Below are positions 50,063 to 58,943 of a stretch of DNA of 64,000 nucleotides, piece after piece. The notes beneath the pieces are model-generated. The model ran no database searches. It was not told the origin of the DNA and was given only the letters and a program-made list of their open reading frames with translations. The position numbers were made by a program, and so were the translations under genes. Each line of letters begins with the position of its first letter. The first letter of the stretch is position 1. The stretch comes from G963668185 sp965237445 (GTDB taxonomy: Bacteria > Chloroflexota > Dehalococcoidia > Lucifugimonadales > G963668185). The stretch is from positions 1,302,001 through 1,366,000 of the forward strand of contig OZ250142.1 in assembly GCA_965237445.1 (NCBI GenBank). Reading direction: 5' to 3'.

Positions 50063-50070
50063 CCCCACGC

Positions 50071-50673
50071 ATGAGGCCGAACGCCGTGACCACGCCGCTG
50101 CTGGAGGACCTGCGCGCGGCGCTTGCGGACAGGATGGAGCGCCCGGCACCCAGCGGATCGTTCGTGCCTTCTGCGGTGCTTGCGCTCGTGTACCCCTCAG
50201 GCGACGACCACAAAGTGCTGCTGCATAAGCGGTCACAGAGGGTGGTGCATCACAAGGGCGACATCGCGTTTCCTGGCGGCGTGCAGGAGGAGGGCGAGTC
50301 GCTGCTGGAAACAGCGCTGCGTGAGACGCACGAGGAGATCGGAATCGATCCGGCGGACGTGGAGGTATTGGGGAGACTGGACGATACGGCGACCACCGCG
50401 AACTACTTGATCTCACCTTATGTTGGTACAATCCCTTCACCTTACGAGTTCCGTCCCAACGGCGATGAGGTCGACGCGCTGCTGGAGGCGCCCGTTTCAG
50501 GGCTGCTGGACCCGGCTAACCGGCGGGACGACGTTAGACTCGTGGACGGCGAGTTGAAGCGAATACCGTGCTTCGCGCACGACGGCCACCTGGTCGTGGG
50601 CGCGACGGCGATGATTCTGGAGGACCTCGTCGAACTGTTCGCACAGTCGGCGCGGCAGGACTCGGGGACCTGA
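50071..50673 (+). CDS. NUDIX hydrolase, CoA-pyrophosphatase type
   Basis: 200 residues. NUDIX box GGVQEEGESLLETALRETHEEIGI (catalytic REThEEiGI helix) preceded by HHKGDIAFPGG, the UPF0035/CoA-diphosphatase feature (kGqIsFPGG). Such enzymes cleave CoA or related dinucleotides to 4'-phosphopantetheine and 3',5'-ADP. It sits between cbbQ-like and VWA genes, and its TGA overlaps the ATG of the VWA gene by one base (tgATG), so it is coupled to it. Why a NUDIX enzyme is in a CbbQ/CbbO-type operon is unclear. Confidence 0.85.
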   Translation: MRPNAVTTPLLEDLRAALADRMERPAPSGSFVPSAVLALVYPSGDDHKVLLHKRSQRVVHHKGDIAFPGGVQEEGESLLETALRETHEEIGIDPADVEVLGRLDDTATTANYLISPYVGTIPSPYEFRPNGDEVDALLEAPVSGLLDPANRRDDVRLVDGELKRIPCFAHDGHLVVGATAMILEDLVELFAQSARQDSGT

Positions 50674-53600
50674 TGGCAGGAATGCAAGAAGAGAACGTTA
50701 ACGAAGAGGCGATGGCGGCCATTTCCGTGCTAGAAGAGGAGATGGCCCGATATCCCTCCGCCGTGCTGGAGGAGTTCCGGCGGGCGAGGGAGCCGATGGC
50801 GGAGGCGCTCAACGACGCTCAGCTAGGGCGGTGGGCGAGCCTGGGCGCGGAGGTGGCGGCGCAAAACGTGCGCTCGTGGGAGGCCGCGGCGCAGTACTTC
50901 AAGGTCAGCCCGGAAGTTGCCGGTTACATGCCGTTCAACTACTTCGTGAAGTGGGCGGACTGCGGGACCTCGCTATGCCGTGACTCACCATCGCTGGCGA
51001 CGGCGTTCTTCCACGCCAGCCCTGCCACCACGCGCAGACTGAGGTCGCGTCACATCGAGAGCTGGGCGAGCCTCGGGCGCGGGCTATACAAGGGCACGTG
51101 GAAATCGAGCACGCTTGCCTGCAAGTTCTACGGAAACACCCCCGGCCTGCTTGAGAGCCTGACGTTCCAGGAGCTGGGACGGTTCGTGACGTTCCTTGAC
51201 GGGCTTGCGCACCGGTCGTATGACCTGGCGGCAGAGTGCCTGGTGCTGGGTCAGCGCATATTTCCGCTCATCGGCGACGACAAGGACGCGTTCATCTCGC
51301 TGGCGTCGACGCTGTCGGAGACCGGGTGGCGGCAGGTGAAGAGCTTCTTCGAGGCTGGCTCGCGCGCGCTGCCTCGGATCGACCCGAAACAGCGGCTGCG
51401 TTTCATGAACATGGCGGAGCGGCTGGTGCGGAGCGGCGGCACGAACATACCGAACGTGATGCTGGAGATCTCCCAGGCGCTGTCGACGCTGGACTCGGAG
51501 CACCACTCGCGGATCCTGAACTACGCGGACAGCGCGCTGGAGGTGTCGCCGGGAGCGGTGCCGGAGTTCATCAAGAGCAGCCCGACGGTGCTTTCCCGCG
51601 TGAGCATGAACCAGCTGGGCAAGTGGTTCGGCGAGGGCATGAGCGTTCTCGAGGAGAACAAGGACGGCGGCTTGGCCTTCTTCAAGCTGGAGTCGGCCTA
51701 TTCCGAGAAGGTGCTGGAGATGCTGTCGTCGGGCGTGGAGTTCGAGCGCGTCAAGGACGTGCTGCAGATGTACTGCCGGGCGCTGGCAGGGGCGGAGATC
51801 AAGATCGCGGAGAGCCAGGAACTGGTGGGCAAGAACATCGGCTGGGTCTCCGGCGAGGCGCCGTCGACGGAGGGGTCCACGGTGTTCCTTCCGACGGTTG
51901 TGGACAGGTACGGCTCCAAGGACGAGAACTTCGCGTGGTTCAAGGTTGTGTCGACGCACCAGGTGGCGCACCTGGAGTTCGGCAGCTTCGGGTTCGAGTT
52001 CGAGCGGCCGTCGAGCCAGTTCGACGACATCAGGCAGCAGGTGCTGGAGTCCCGCGAAGGTCTGACGACGACACCTTCGGAAACTAATGGTGCGACCGCG
52101 AACGGGTCCGGCGGGCTGGAGACGGCGTGGCTGACGGATATGCAGCGTTACTTCGACCTGTTCGACGACCGCAAGCTGGCGCTGGACATCTTCACGGTGG
52201 TAGAGGACGGCCGGCTCGATGGGCGAGTGCGGCACGAGTACCCGGGGATACGGCGCTCATACCAGGTGGTGCAGTCCGACTCGGTGGAGAACAGGCCGGA
52301 CATCCTGGAGCTTCCGATGAAGGAGGCGATGGTCGAGTTCCTGGTGCGCCTCAGCCTCCAGCAGTACAAGGGCATTCCGGCCCCGAAGCAGTACGTCACT
52401 GAAGCGCGCAAGATCGCGGCGATCGCGCAGCAAGTGGTGCACCCTGAGGCGACGGTGGAGGACGCGGCAGAGGCGACGCTGCGAATCTACGCGCTCATCT
52501 CCCAGATACCGAATGAAGAGAACCCGGAAGACAACTGGGAAGACCTGGACCTGGAGGACGACCAGGAGCAGTTCTCGTTCGACGAGGAAGACCTGGAGAT
52601 GCTGCTGTCGCAGTTCGGGCAGGCAATGCAGATGTCGACGGAGGGTGAAGGCGAAGAGGAGTACGAGTCGAGCCAGGACGTCGACTACAGGGGCGACTTC
52701 AAGCCGGAGCTGGTGCAACTCCTTTCCATGCTGCGGATGCAGAACCAGGACAAGCGGGCGGAGTCCACGGAGGCGATCTCCCAGGAGATGCTGGAGGAGA
52801 TGCTCAAGAACAGCGCTGAGCTGGACCTCCAGGCTGTGCAGGGCGACGTGGACGAGTCGAGCGGGCTGTTCGCGGACAACATGATGCGCGAGGCCGGCAT
52901 GAACATGCCGGCGACCGACCAGTACGGCCAGGGGCCGCTGGTGCACGTGGACGAGCAGGGCGACTCGCTGGACCCGACGGAGCCGCAGACGTTTGTGTAC
53001 GACGAGTGGGACTTCCGGGCGAACGACTACAAGCCGCGGTGGTGCATCGTGCGGCAGAAGCCGATGGCGGAGGGCGACTCTGCGTACTACGCGAACACGG
53101 TGCACTCGTACGGTACGCTTGTGACGCAGATCAGGCGCCAGTTCGAGATGATGGTGCCGGAGATGTTCCGCAAGGTGCGGAAGCTGGAGGACGGGGAGGA
53201 TCTGGACATCGACGACGTCATCGAGGCGTTCGTCGACATCCGGACGGGTGTGAGCCCGAGCGACAAACTGTTCTGGCGGCGGAACAAGGTGCAGCGCGAC
53301 GTGGCGGTAGTGTTCCTGCTGGACACGAGCGCTTCGACGGCGGAGGCGATCGACGACTCGAAGCGGGCGGCGGACGACTGGGACGCGCCGGAGGACCCGG
53401 TGGAGTACATGGTGTGGCTGCGGTCGCGGCGGAGCGAGGGTGTGCGCCGGGGGTACAAGCGGATCATCGACGTGGAGAAGGAGTCGGTGGTGCTGCTGAT
53501 CAACGCGCTGGAGGCGATCGGGGACCTCTATGGTATCTACGGGTTCTCAGGCTATGGGCGTGAGAACGTCGAGTTCTACACGATCAAGGACATAGAAGAG

Positions 53601-53984
53601 AACTTCTCGGAGAGGGTCAAGGGCCGCATCGACCGGATAGCGCCGCTGCACGCGACGCGGATGGGGCCGGCAATCAGGCACGCGGCGTCGAAGCTGGAGA
53701 GCCAGGACGCGCGGACGAAGCTGCTGTTCCTCATCAGCGACGGCAGACCGCAGGATCGTGGCTACAGCCGCGAGGGCGTGGAGAAAGAGTACGCGGTCCA
53801 CGACACGAAGATGGCGTTCGACGAGGCGCGGCTGAAGGATATCCAGCCGTTCTGCCTGACTGTGGACAAGAACGGGCATGACTACCTCGGTACGATGTGC
53901 CAGGATATCGGCTACGAGGTCCTGGACGATATCTACGCGCTGCCGCAGCGGCTTCTCTACCTGTACAAGACGCTGACGATGTAA
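50673..53984 (+). CDS. giant CbbO/NorD-like VWA-domain protein
   Basis: 1103 residues from ATG 50673, longer than usual CbbO/NorD proteins (about 600-800). Residues 1-370 are helical repeats (FRRAREPMAEALNDAQLGRW, RLRSRHIESWASLGRGLYKG, QVKSFFEAGSRALPRIDPKQ). Residues 390-560 form a middle domain (STVFLPTVVDRYGSKDENFA, VVSTHQVAHLEFGSFGFEFE). A very acidic stretch near 610-660 follows. The C-terminal VWA domain starts near residue 870 with MIDAS DxSxS in VVFLLDTSASTAEA and VRRGYKRIIDVEKESVVLLI, YGIYGFSGYGRENVEFY, LLFLISDGRPQDRGY. It should pair with the CbbQ-like ATPase as substrate adaptor and act on a large client complex. The client is unknown. Confidence 0.85.
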   Translation: MAGMQEENVNEEAMAAISVLEEEMARYPSAVLEEFRRAREPMAEALNDAQLGRWASLGAEVAAQNVRSWEAAAQYFKVSPEVAGYMPFNYFVKWADCGTSLCRDSPSLATAFFHASPATTRRLRSRHIESWASLGRGLYKGTWKSSTLACKFYGNTPGLLESLTFQELGRFVTFLDGLAHRSYDLAAECLVLGQRIFPLIGDDKDAFISLASTLSETGWRQVKSFFEAGSRALPRIDPKQRLRFMNMAERLVRSGGTNIPNVMLEISQALSTLDSEHHSRILNYADSALEVSPGAVPEFIKSSPTVLSRVSMNQLGKWFGEGMSVLEENKDGGLAFFKLESAYSEKVLEMLSSGVEFERVKDVLQMYCRALAGAEIKIAESQELVGKNIGWVSGEAPSTEGSTVFLPTVVDRYGSKDENFAWFKVVSTHQVAHLEFGSFGFEFERPSSQFDDIRQQVLESREGLTTTPSETNGATANGSGGLETAWLTDMQRYFDLFDDRKLALDIFTVVEDGRLDGRVRHEYPGIRRSYQVVQSDSVENRPDILELPMKEAMVEFLVRLSLQQYKGIPAPKQYVTEARKIAAIAQQVVHPEATVEDAAEATLRIYALISQIPNEENPEDNWEDLDLEDDQEQFSFDEEDLEMLLSQFGQAMQMSTEGEGEEEYESSQDVDYRGDFKPELVQLLSMLRMQNQDKRAESTEAISQEMLEEMLKNSAELDLQAVQGDVDESSGLFADNMMREAGMNMPATDQYGQGPLVHVDEQGDSLDPTEPQTFVYDEWDFRANDYKPRWCIVRQKPMAEGDSAYYANTVHSYGTLVTQIRRQFEMMVPEMFRKVRKLEDGEDLDIDDVIEAFVDIRTGVSPSDKLFWRRNKVQRDVAVVFLLDTSASTAEAIDDSKRAADDWDAPEDPVEYMVWLRSRRSEGVRRGYKRIIDVEKESVVLLINALEAIGDLYGIYGFSGYGRENVEFYTIKDIEENFSERVKGRIDRIAPLHATRMGPAIRHAASKLESQDARTKLLFLISDGRPQDRGYSREGVEKEYAVHDTKMAFDEARLKDIQPFCLTVDKNGHDYLGTMCQDIGYEVLDDIYALPQRLLYLYKTLTM

Positions 53985-54180
53985 GCAGGGGCAGGGCACA
54001 GCCCCCGTATCGGAGCACGGGGCAGGCTCTGCACCCACAAGGCCAAGGGCTCGTCCCAACGCCTCCATACCTGTATCGGCAGGCCTATTCCTCTCGAAGA
54101 GATAAACCTGTCGACGCTGTTCGATGGCAAGCCAGCGGTAAGCTGCCCCGGTCGTCCAGATAGTTCCAAAGGAGAAGCCA

Positions 54181-54579
54181 ATGCCCGCACTTCCTGAGAA
54201 CGTGGTGAAGCTGCTGGAGCAGCCGTTCCTGGCGCACGTGTGCACGACGATGCCGGACGGCTCGCCGCAGGTGACGCCGATGTGGGTGGACACGGACGGC
54301 GAGCACATCTTGGTAAACACCGCGGACGGCAGGACCAAGACGCACAACGTGCGCCGGGACCCGCGTGTTGCCGTGTCGGTGGCGGACCCAGAGAACCCGA
54401 TCACGGGCGCGGTACAGGTGCGGGGCACTGTTACGGAGATCACTGCCGACGGCGCGGACGATCACATCGACAGACTGGCACACAAGTACACTGGCTCGGC
54501 GTTTGGGGCCAAGCAGGACCGCCTGATCTTAAAGATCAGGCCGGACTCGATGACGGGCGGGGTGTTCGGCGGGCACTAA
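54181..54579 (+). CDS. PPOX-class split-barrel protein, probable F420- or FMN-dependent
   Basis: 132 residues, typical of the PPOX class (pyridoxamine 5'-phosphate oxidase-like). LPENVVKLLEQPFLAHVCTT, MPDGSPQVTPMWVDTDGEHI, VNTADGRTKTHNVRRDPRVA and VQVRGTVTEITADGADDHID follow the F420-dependent Rv1155-type pattern. It probably reduces a small molecule as a dimer; cofactor and substrate are inferred. ATG 54181 follows AAAGGAGAAGCC. It is about 200 bp after the VWA gene on the same strand. Confidence 0.82.
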   Translation: MPALPENVVKLLEQPFLAHVCTTMPDGSPQVTPMWVDTDGEHILVNTADGRTKTHNVRRDPRVAVSVADPENPITGAVQVRGTVTEITADGADDHIDRLAHKYTGSAFGAKQDRLILKIRPDSMTGGVFGGH

Positions 54580-54606
54580 CGGGCGCGACCCCGCCGAGGC
54601 GTGCGG

Positions 54607-54720
54607 CTAGCGGGCGCTGTCGGCGGCAGCGTTCAGGGCCATGGCCTCAAGCTCCTCTACCTTCTGCGCGAGGTTTGCAGGATCTAGGCGCACGGTGCGG
54701 CGAGTCTGGGGCGGTTGCAG
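54607..54720 (-). pseudogene. C-terminal remnant of a HYHYGP-domain gene
   Basis: Minus-strand codons ending at TAG 54609-54607 encode RLDPANLAQKVEELEAMALN and AAADSAR. They match the last 28 residues of the gene at 56650 (ARLNPAMVAQKVEELESVAL). The body is absent; sequence beyond about 54720 belongs to the inserted cassette. Marks the far boundary of that cassette. Confidence 0.7.
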
Positions 54721-54727
54721 ATCCGTA

Positions 54728-55225
54728 TCATAGTGCAAATGGAATGATGCCTGGCCACTTACTTGCTTGTTTATCCTCGGCCCACTTCCTACATTCTGCA
54801 ACAAGCTGACAACTACGGAAGTGTTCGTCTGCGTAAGGCAGTTTGATGTGATAGGCACGAACAGTGTTCGCCGGTAGGCCTTTGTCCGGAGCGTAGAACT
54901 GGCGTGGGAAAAGGATTGCCGTTTTAGCCTTGATTTCAGGCACGCTTACGAAATTCGCAATTTCGTATCCTGCTCCAAGACTCTCAGCGGTGCATAGAAC
55001 TACAACGAGCTCAACGTCCGAGCTGCTCAGCAGCCTGCGTTCCTGTTCGAGAAGTGGTTCATCTGGATGTTCCGGCGCCAAGAGCCCTTCGTCTTCAGGG
55101 AAGAAGGGGCGGTGACCATCAGCTTCCAACTCGGTCCGAATCTGCATTCTCTTCATCAAACCGGGGCTCGAAGGTGATCCCAACCCTGGGCCCAGCACAG
55201 CTATGCGTAATCCAGGAAGGGTCAT
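54728..55225 (-). CDS. uncharacterised Rossmann-like protein (cassette gene 3)
   Basis: 165 residues. Alternating strand-helix pattern: LRIAVLGPGLGSPSSPGLMK, RTELEADGHRPFFPEDEGLL, LEQERRLLSSSDVELVVVLC, ESLGAGYEIANFVSVPEIKA, TVRAYHIKLPYADEHFRSCQ. The layout is reminiscent of SLOG/nucleoside-deoxyribosyltransferase-like or TIR-like NAD/nucleotide-binding folds, but I do not recognise a specific family. Last gene of a lower-GC three-gene unit. The name gene 3 follows transcription order. Confidence 0.6.
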   Translation of the reverse strand: MTLPGLRIAVLGPGLGSPSSPGLMKRMQIRTELEADGHRPFFPEDEGLLAPEHPDEPLLEQERRLLSSSDVELVVVLCTAESLGAGYEIANFVSVPEIKAKTAILFPRQFYAPDKGLPANTVRAYHIKLPYADEHFRSCQLVAECRKWAEDKQASKWPGIIPFAL

Positions 55226-55286
55226 TCCTGTGAAGCCCGTAAGCCTTGTATGTGGTGAGACGGCGAATCAGATTCCATACTCAGAT

Positions 55287-55790
55287 TCACTTACTTTCTC
55301 GGATTGAGTCTATGAACCGTTGTCCTGCTTCAGTGATGTAGATGACATTGGCTCCAACCTCGCAAAAGCTGGCTGCTGTAAGCTTGGCAAGGGCTAGGCC
55401 ATGCTCGCAAGCGTCAAATTCAGAGATTTCCACAACTACGTCTTGATACATCCCTTCAAGTAACTTCAGAGATGCATTGTCGTTAAAGACTTCACTGGCC
55501 TTTCGTCGGAAGTAATCGTTGGCGTTTGCAAGCCTTTGTTGCAGATTCTTAGTATTAGAAGAAGTTCTAGTGGCCCTACGACGAGACTCCGTAGTGTGCC
55601 ATTCGAAGGATGAGAGACTACATGGATTCCGAATGGATCCTGTACTCTTGCCAGACTTTAAGAGCAGCATCTTACCAACACCCTCATGTGGATAGACAAT
55701 ATTCTCGAGGTCTTCATCCTCCCATGGATGAGCGCTCGGGTGTCTTAGGATACGAGGGCTCCTAGTTCCCGTCCCTGAGTGCAACAATTC
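55287..55790 (-). CDS. uncharacterised protein (cassette gene 2)
   Basis: About 167 residues from TTG 55790 (AGGAGT about 12 bases upstream); TTG 55787 is equivalent. No family recognised. A polar, basic N-terminal half (SRRRATRTSSNTKNLQQRLA) is followed by SLKLLEGMYQDVVVEISEFD, GLALAKLTAASFCEVGANVI and ITEAGQRFIDSIRESK, the latter resembling a winged-helix C-terminal hairpin and helix (ITEAGxRFI). Could be a DNA-binding regulator or adaptor. Lies 13 bp after gene 1. Confidence 0.55.
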   Translation of the reverse strand, partial: ELLHSGTGTRSPRILRHPSAHPWEDEDLENIVYPHEGVGKMLLLKSGKSTGSIRNPCSLSSFEWHTTESRRRATRTSSNTKNLQQRLANANDYFRRKASEVFNDNASLKLLEGMYQDVVVEISEFDACEHGLALAKLTAASFCEVGANVIYITEAGQRFIDSIRESK

Positions 55791-55802
55791 TCTTACTCCT
55801 GG

Positions 55803-56459
55803 TTAGAATAGAAGTTTGGCTGAAATTGATCGTGTCTTATCTAGCAACCGTCGGATCGCAGGCAAGCTCAACTCCATTGTAGAATCCAAGCTGACTATGT
55901 GAGTGAACACACTGGAATCCGCAGGTGACATCACCATAACTTCATACTCAAGTTCATCATTATCCCTCCGGCTGAATTCGGCACTTTCGATATGAGTGAT
56001 CCCATTTGCTGCGTCTTGCATGACAAGGGGAATCGGAAAGGAAACCTTGGATTTGTAGCCTAGTTGTTGATCATATTCGAATGTGGCATGAAAACTGACA
56101 TTGATAGGGCCGAACAGGCCAGAAGATGCCCCAACCAACAAGGATACTGGCCTAAAGGACTTAGGCGGCAGAGATAAATCGCGGAAGGAACGATTGCTTG
56201 ACACCGAGAGGTCTATCTCCAACCCAGATAGATGTGCGGCCTTGGTTAATCGGCCCTGAACACGATAAGTAAGTTCTCCAATTTTGGATCTTGATCCAAA
56301 GAGTGAAGTCTTATGATCTCCTTCTTGCTCATCGGCCAGATCATGAGTGTGCGTCTGGTTCATCAACGAATCAATCTCAAGGTCCTTGTCAGATGGGACG
56401 ATGAAGTTGCTGAACAAGTGGAAACTCACACAGTGGAATCGTGTCAGATTGAGTCTCAT
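55803..56459 (-). CDS. uncharacterised beta-rich protein (cassette gene 1)
   Basis: 218 residues, no family recognised. Predicted beta-sandwich-like: IGELTYRVQGRLTKAAHLSG, IDLSVSSNRSFRDLSLPPKS, PINVSFHATFEYDQQLGYKS, EYEVMVMSPADSSVFTHIVS. No signal peptide or membrane helix. First gene of the cassette; the 190-bp AT-richer gap upstream probably holds its promoter. Base composition is clearly poorer in GC than flanking genes, pointing to recent transfer. Confidence 0.55.
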   Translation of the reverse strand: MRLNLTRFHCVSFHLFSNFIVPSDKDLEIDSLMNQTHTHDLADEQEGDHKTSLFGSRSKIGELTYRVQGRLTKAAHLSGLEIDLSVSSNRSFRDLSLPPKSFRPVSLLVGASSGLFGPINVSFHATFEYDQQLGYKSKVSFPIPLVMQDAANGITHIESAEFSRRDNDELEYEVMVMSPADSSVFTHIVSLDSTMELSLPAIRRLLDKTRSISAKLLF

Positions 56460-56649
56460 ACGGCACCGAGTGGGTCCTAGCGCTGAAGCTCCTAATGCTC
56501 TCTTATTGGTTCCGAGTTGAAATTAACATCGTATCATGGTTGGCTGAGTAGCATTACTCAACGTCTAACGTCTGTCTCCAAAAGTCCTTCTCTCCGTAAC
56601 CAAGTTTCGACCTAAGCAGGCCAATCGAAAATGCAGAAGCGAGGCGTCC

Positions 56650-57441
56650 CTAGCGGGCGTTGTCGGCGGCGAACTTCAGGGCCACCGACTCCAGCTCCTC
56701 CACCTTCTGGGCGACCATGGCGGGATTCAGCCGCGCAGCGTGGTCAGAGTACCCGGCGCGATCGAGCATCGCTGCAAGTTTGCCGCCCTTGAAGAGGTCG
56801 AGCGCCCAGCGGAGCGAGTCCGGTGCGGTCGTGACGTCCAGGTATAGACGCTGGTTCTTGGCCATGGGGCCGTAGTGGTAGTGGGGCGCGTTCTCGAAGC
56901 AGTCGAAGGTCAGTAGCTCGACTTCTTCGCCGGCCGCGTCGCCGAGCACATGTATGGCGACACCACGGTCGGAGGCGAGCTCCCTGAACTCGACGCCGAA
57001 CCTGACGGCGCCGGCCTCGATGATCACGTCGCCCCTGTCGTGGCGCACCGTGCTCCGCTGTTCCAGCGCCATGGCGCGCGCAGCCGACTCCACGGAGTCC
57101 ACGTCGGCGTGCAGAGCCGCGTGGTCGATGCGGCCGGCGAGGTGCTCGTAGCCGGCGCGTCTCGTCATGTCCTGCATGCGGGTCCGTAGCTGCGCGAGAG
57201 TCCAGTCGAGCGGATCGCCTTCGGTGGTCTTGTCCAACATGAAGCGTTCGTCCAGCTTCTCGGGGCCGTAATGGTAGTGTGGGGCGTGGTCGAAGCAGTC
57301 GAATCGCAGTATCTCGACGTCCTGCCCGTCGACCTCGCCATAGACGTTCATGGTGACGCCCTGATCGTTGAGCTGGTCAGAGTAGTGAAGATTGAACTTG
57401 ATCGGTCCGCTGCCTATCTCGACTGTGTCATTTGCGTCCAT
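56650..57441 (-). CDS. protein with two HYHYGP-containing domains
   Basis: 263 residues from ATG 57441; an upstream extension of the frame is ignored because MDANDTVEIG begins the domain. Two tandem copies of a domain of about 125 residues: residues 1-125 with ILRFDCFDHAPHYHYGPEKL and residues 135-263 with LLTFDCFENAPHYHYGPMAK. Each also carries a strand-rich start (IKFNLHYSDQLNDQGVTMNV; VRFGVEFRELASDRGVAIHV) and a helical end (RAGYEHLAGRIDHAAL; RAGYSDHAARLNPAMV). The HYHYGP motif could bind metal. Resembles small uncharacterised DUF7700-type proteins; function unknown. Confidence 0.65.
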   Translation of the reverse strand: MDANDTVEIGSGPIKFNLHYSDQLNDQGVTMNVYGEVDGQDVEILRFDCFDHAPHYHYGPEKLDERFMLDKTTEGDPLDWTLAQLRTRMQDMTRRAGYEHLAGRIDHAALHADVDSVESAARAMALEQRSTVRHDRGDVIIEAGAVRFGVEFRELASDRGVAIHVLGDAAGEEVELLTFDCFENAPHYHYGPMAKNQRLYLDVTTAPDSLRWALDLFKGGKLAAMLDRAGYSDHAARLNPAMVAQKVEELESVALKFAADNAR

Positions 57442-57478
57442 GCTGTGCTCCGTTTCTGGCGCCCCGGGCGCCGGGGGT

Positions 57479-58249
57479 TCAGTGTGCCTCAAAAACATGC
57501 TGCCTGTAATAGGCGAGGAACTCCCGGTCAGGGGCGAACTTTTCCGGGAGGCGAATCGCGCTTCCCTCGTAGTGGGTGATTGCTCTTGTGAAGTAGGGTT
57601 CTCTGCTCTCAGTATACTTCGGGGAGACATGGACCGTCATATCATCGGTAATCGTGAGGATGCCCCTATCGAATGCCTTGTCGTGCAAGGCGGAGAGCAG
57701 CAGGCCGTTTCGCGGGTTTGCTCTGTTCGCAGCGTCGTCGCGCCAGGGGACGATATGGCTGGCGATGAGGAGCGAGGGGACAGACAGGCCGGTGATGCAG
57801 CAGCGTTCGTTGTAGGCTGAGCGGACAGCCGCGCGGAAGAAGTCATGGCCCATGCGGGCTGTGGTGACGACGGGCCGATCCTCCCCAACCGGGAAGCTGT
57901 AGTCTTCCTCCATTGGGGGCTCGATTGGAGTTGTAGCAATCCCTAGCGACTCAAGCGCAAGCCGCGTTTCGACGGCAAACCTACGCCAGTCCGCCTCCAT
58001 TTCTCGCCACATCGCACGGTCGTTGGCGGACGCGTTCCGGAGGCCCGTACGCAGGGACCGGGTGATCGCGGGATCCAAGCTGGCGATGTTGGTGAGCTTC
58101 ATTGCCAACGCCGATGGAGATCGGCCGATGGCTCTCGCCATCTCCACGATCTCGGGATTTCCGTGATGCAGTCTTCCAAAGGGCAAACGGCAGTACAGGC
58201 TGAAGGCCACGAGCAGTTCCTGGCGTGTCCACAGGCGCCGCTCAGGCAC
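57479..58249 (-). CDS. HNH endonuclease domain protein (HNH_2 type)
   Basis: 256 residues. The N-terminal half (LWTRQELLVAFSLYCRLPFG, EIVEMARAIGRSPSALAMKL) looks like a helical DNA-recognition module. The C-terminal HNH_2 nuclease domain has ERCCITGLSVPSLLIASHIV, PWRDDAANRANPRNGLLLSA and LHDKAFDRGILTI, with the catalytic His in ASHI. This domain is common in modification-dependent restriction enzymes, so a role in restriction of foreign DNA is likely but not shown. No methyltransferase partner nearby. Confidence 0.85.
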   Translation of the reverse strand: MPERRLWTRQELLVAFSLYCRLPFGRLHHGNPEIVEMARAIGRSPSALAMKLTNIASLDPAITRSLRTGLRNASANDRAMWREMEADWRRFAVETRLALESLGIATTPIEPPMEEDYSFPVGEDRPVVTTARMGHDFFRAAVRSAYNERCCITGLSVPSLLIASHIVPWRDDAANRANPRNGLLLSALHDKAFDRGILTITDDMTVHVSPKYTESREPYFTRAITHYEGSAIRLPEKFAPDREFLAYYRQHVFEAH

Positions 58250-58318
58250 GGTCGCCTAAATTGTCCGGGAGTGAACGAGAGTCGCGGCGCACGGCTGAAG
58301 TGCGAGTATCGCCCTCTG

Positions 58319-58696
58319 CTATCCAGCCTGCCGGATGCCCACTAGGTAGAGTTCCCGGGATGGAACGAGCCGGTGGCGAGTTGTGTCGGCTATCAGGCCC
58401 AAGCTTTCGAGGAAGACTGCACCGAGAAGATAGACGCCTTCCGGGCCGAAGATCACGGGCGTTGTCCGCTCTCTTCCTTCATACCTGAAGAGTGCTTCTC
58501 CCATACCGTAGGTACGTTGCCCGCCGTCGGCGAGCGGGAAGGCCGTCTCTTCTGTCGGGGACAGCCCCAGTGTTTTCTCCAGCAGAGAAGCCGGCAACAT
58601 AGAGTAGGTAGCGCCGGTATCCACGATCGGCTCTATCTGGTGGTAGACCGGGTTAGCCGGATTTCCTACTTCGATGGTCGTGTGAAAGAGGCCCAT
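58319..58696 (-). CDS. retropepsin-like aspartic protease family protein
   Basis: 125 residues. Clan AA protease fold with the active-site motif EPIVDTGATYSMLPASLLE (Asp-Thr-Gly), then TEETAFPLADGGQRTYGMGE and PVIFGPEGVYLLGAVFLESL, the second conserved turn. Single-domain bacterial members act as dimers; substrates unknown. No signal peptide. A TAG stop follows RQAG. Lies on the same strand as the HNH gene, 69 bp upstream of it. Confidence 0.8.
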   Translation of the reverse strand: MGLFHTTIEVGNPANPVYHQIEPIVDTGATYSMLPASLLEKTLGLSPTEETAFPLADGGQRTYGMGEALFRYEGRERTTPVIFGPEGVYLLGAVFLESLGLIADTTRHRLVPSRELYLVGIRQAG

Positions 58697-58943
58697 TGCC
58701 CGTCCTTTCGGCTACTGAGGGCTCTTCTGTGCTGACGATCATAGCATCTTAACGGTGCTCGGCCCCCTTCCGGCCCTTCGACAGGCTTAGGGCGAATGGA
58801 CACATATCAAGTTTGCAAATTTACGCCGGGACTGCCGCGCTTGCCCACCCGCCTTGCTTGGTGATACAACGACTGCGCCGCACTGATCGCGAATGGCTGC
58901 GGCGTCTTTCGAACTAGGAAGGATGCAAGGAGGGAAACGCGCA

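Noticed and set aside
51084..53105. Long minus-strand frames of 280-380 codons
   Set aside because: Antisense to the VWA protein; composition-driven shadows.
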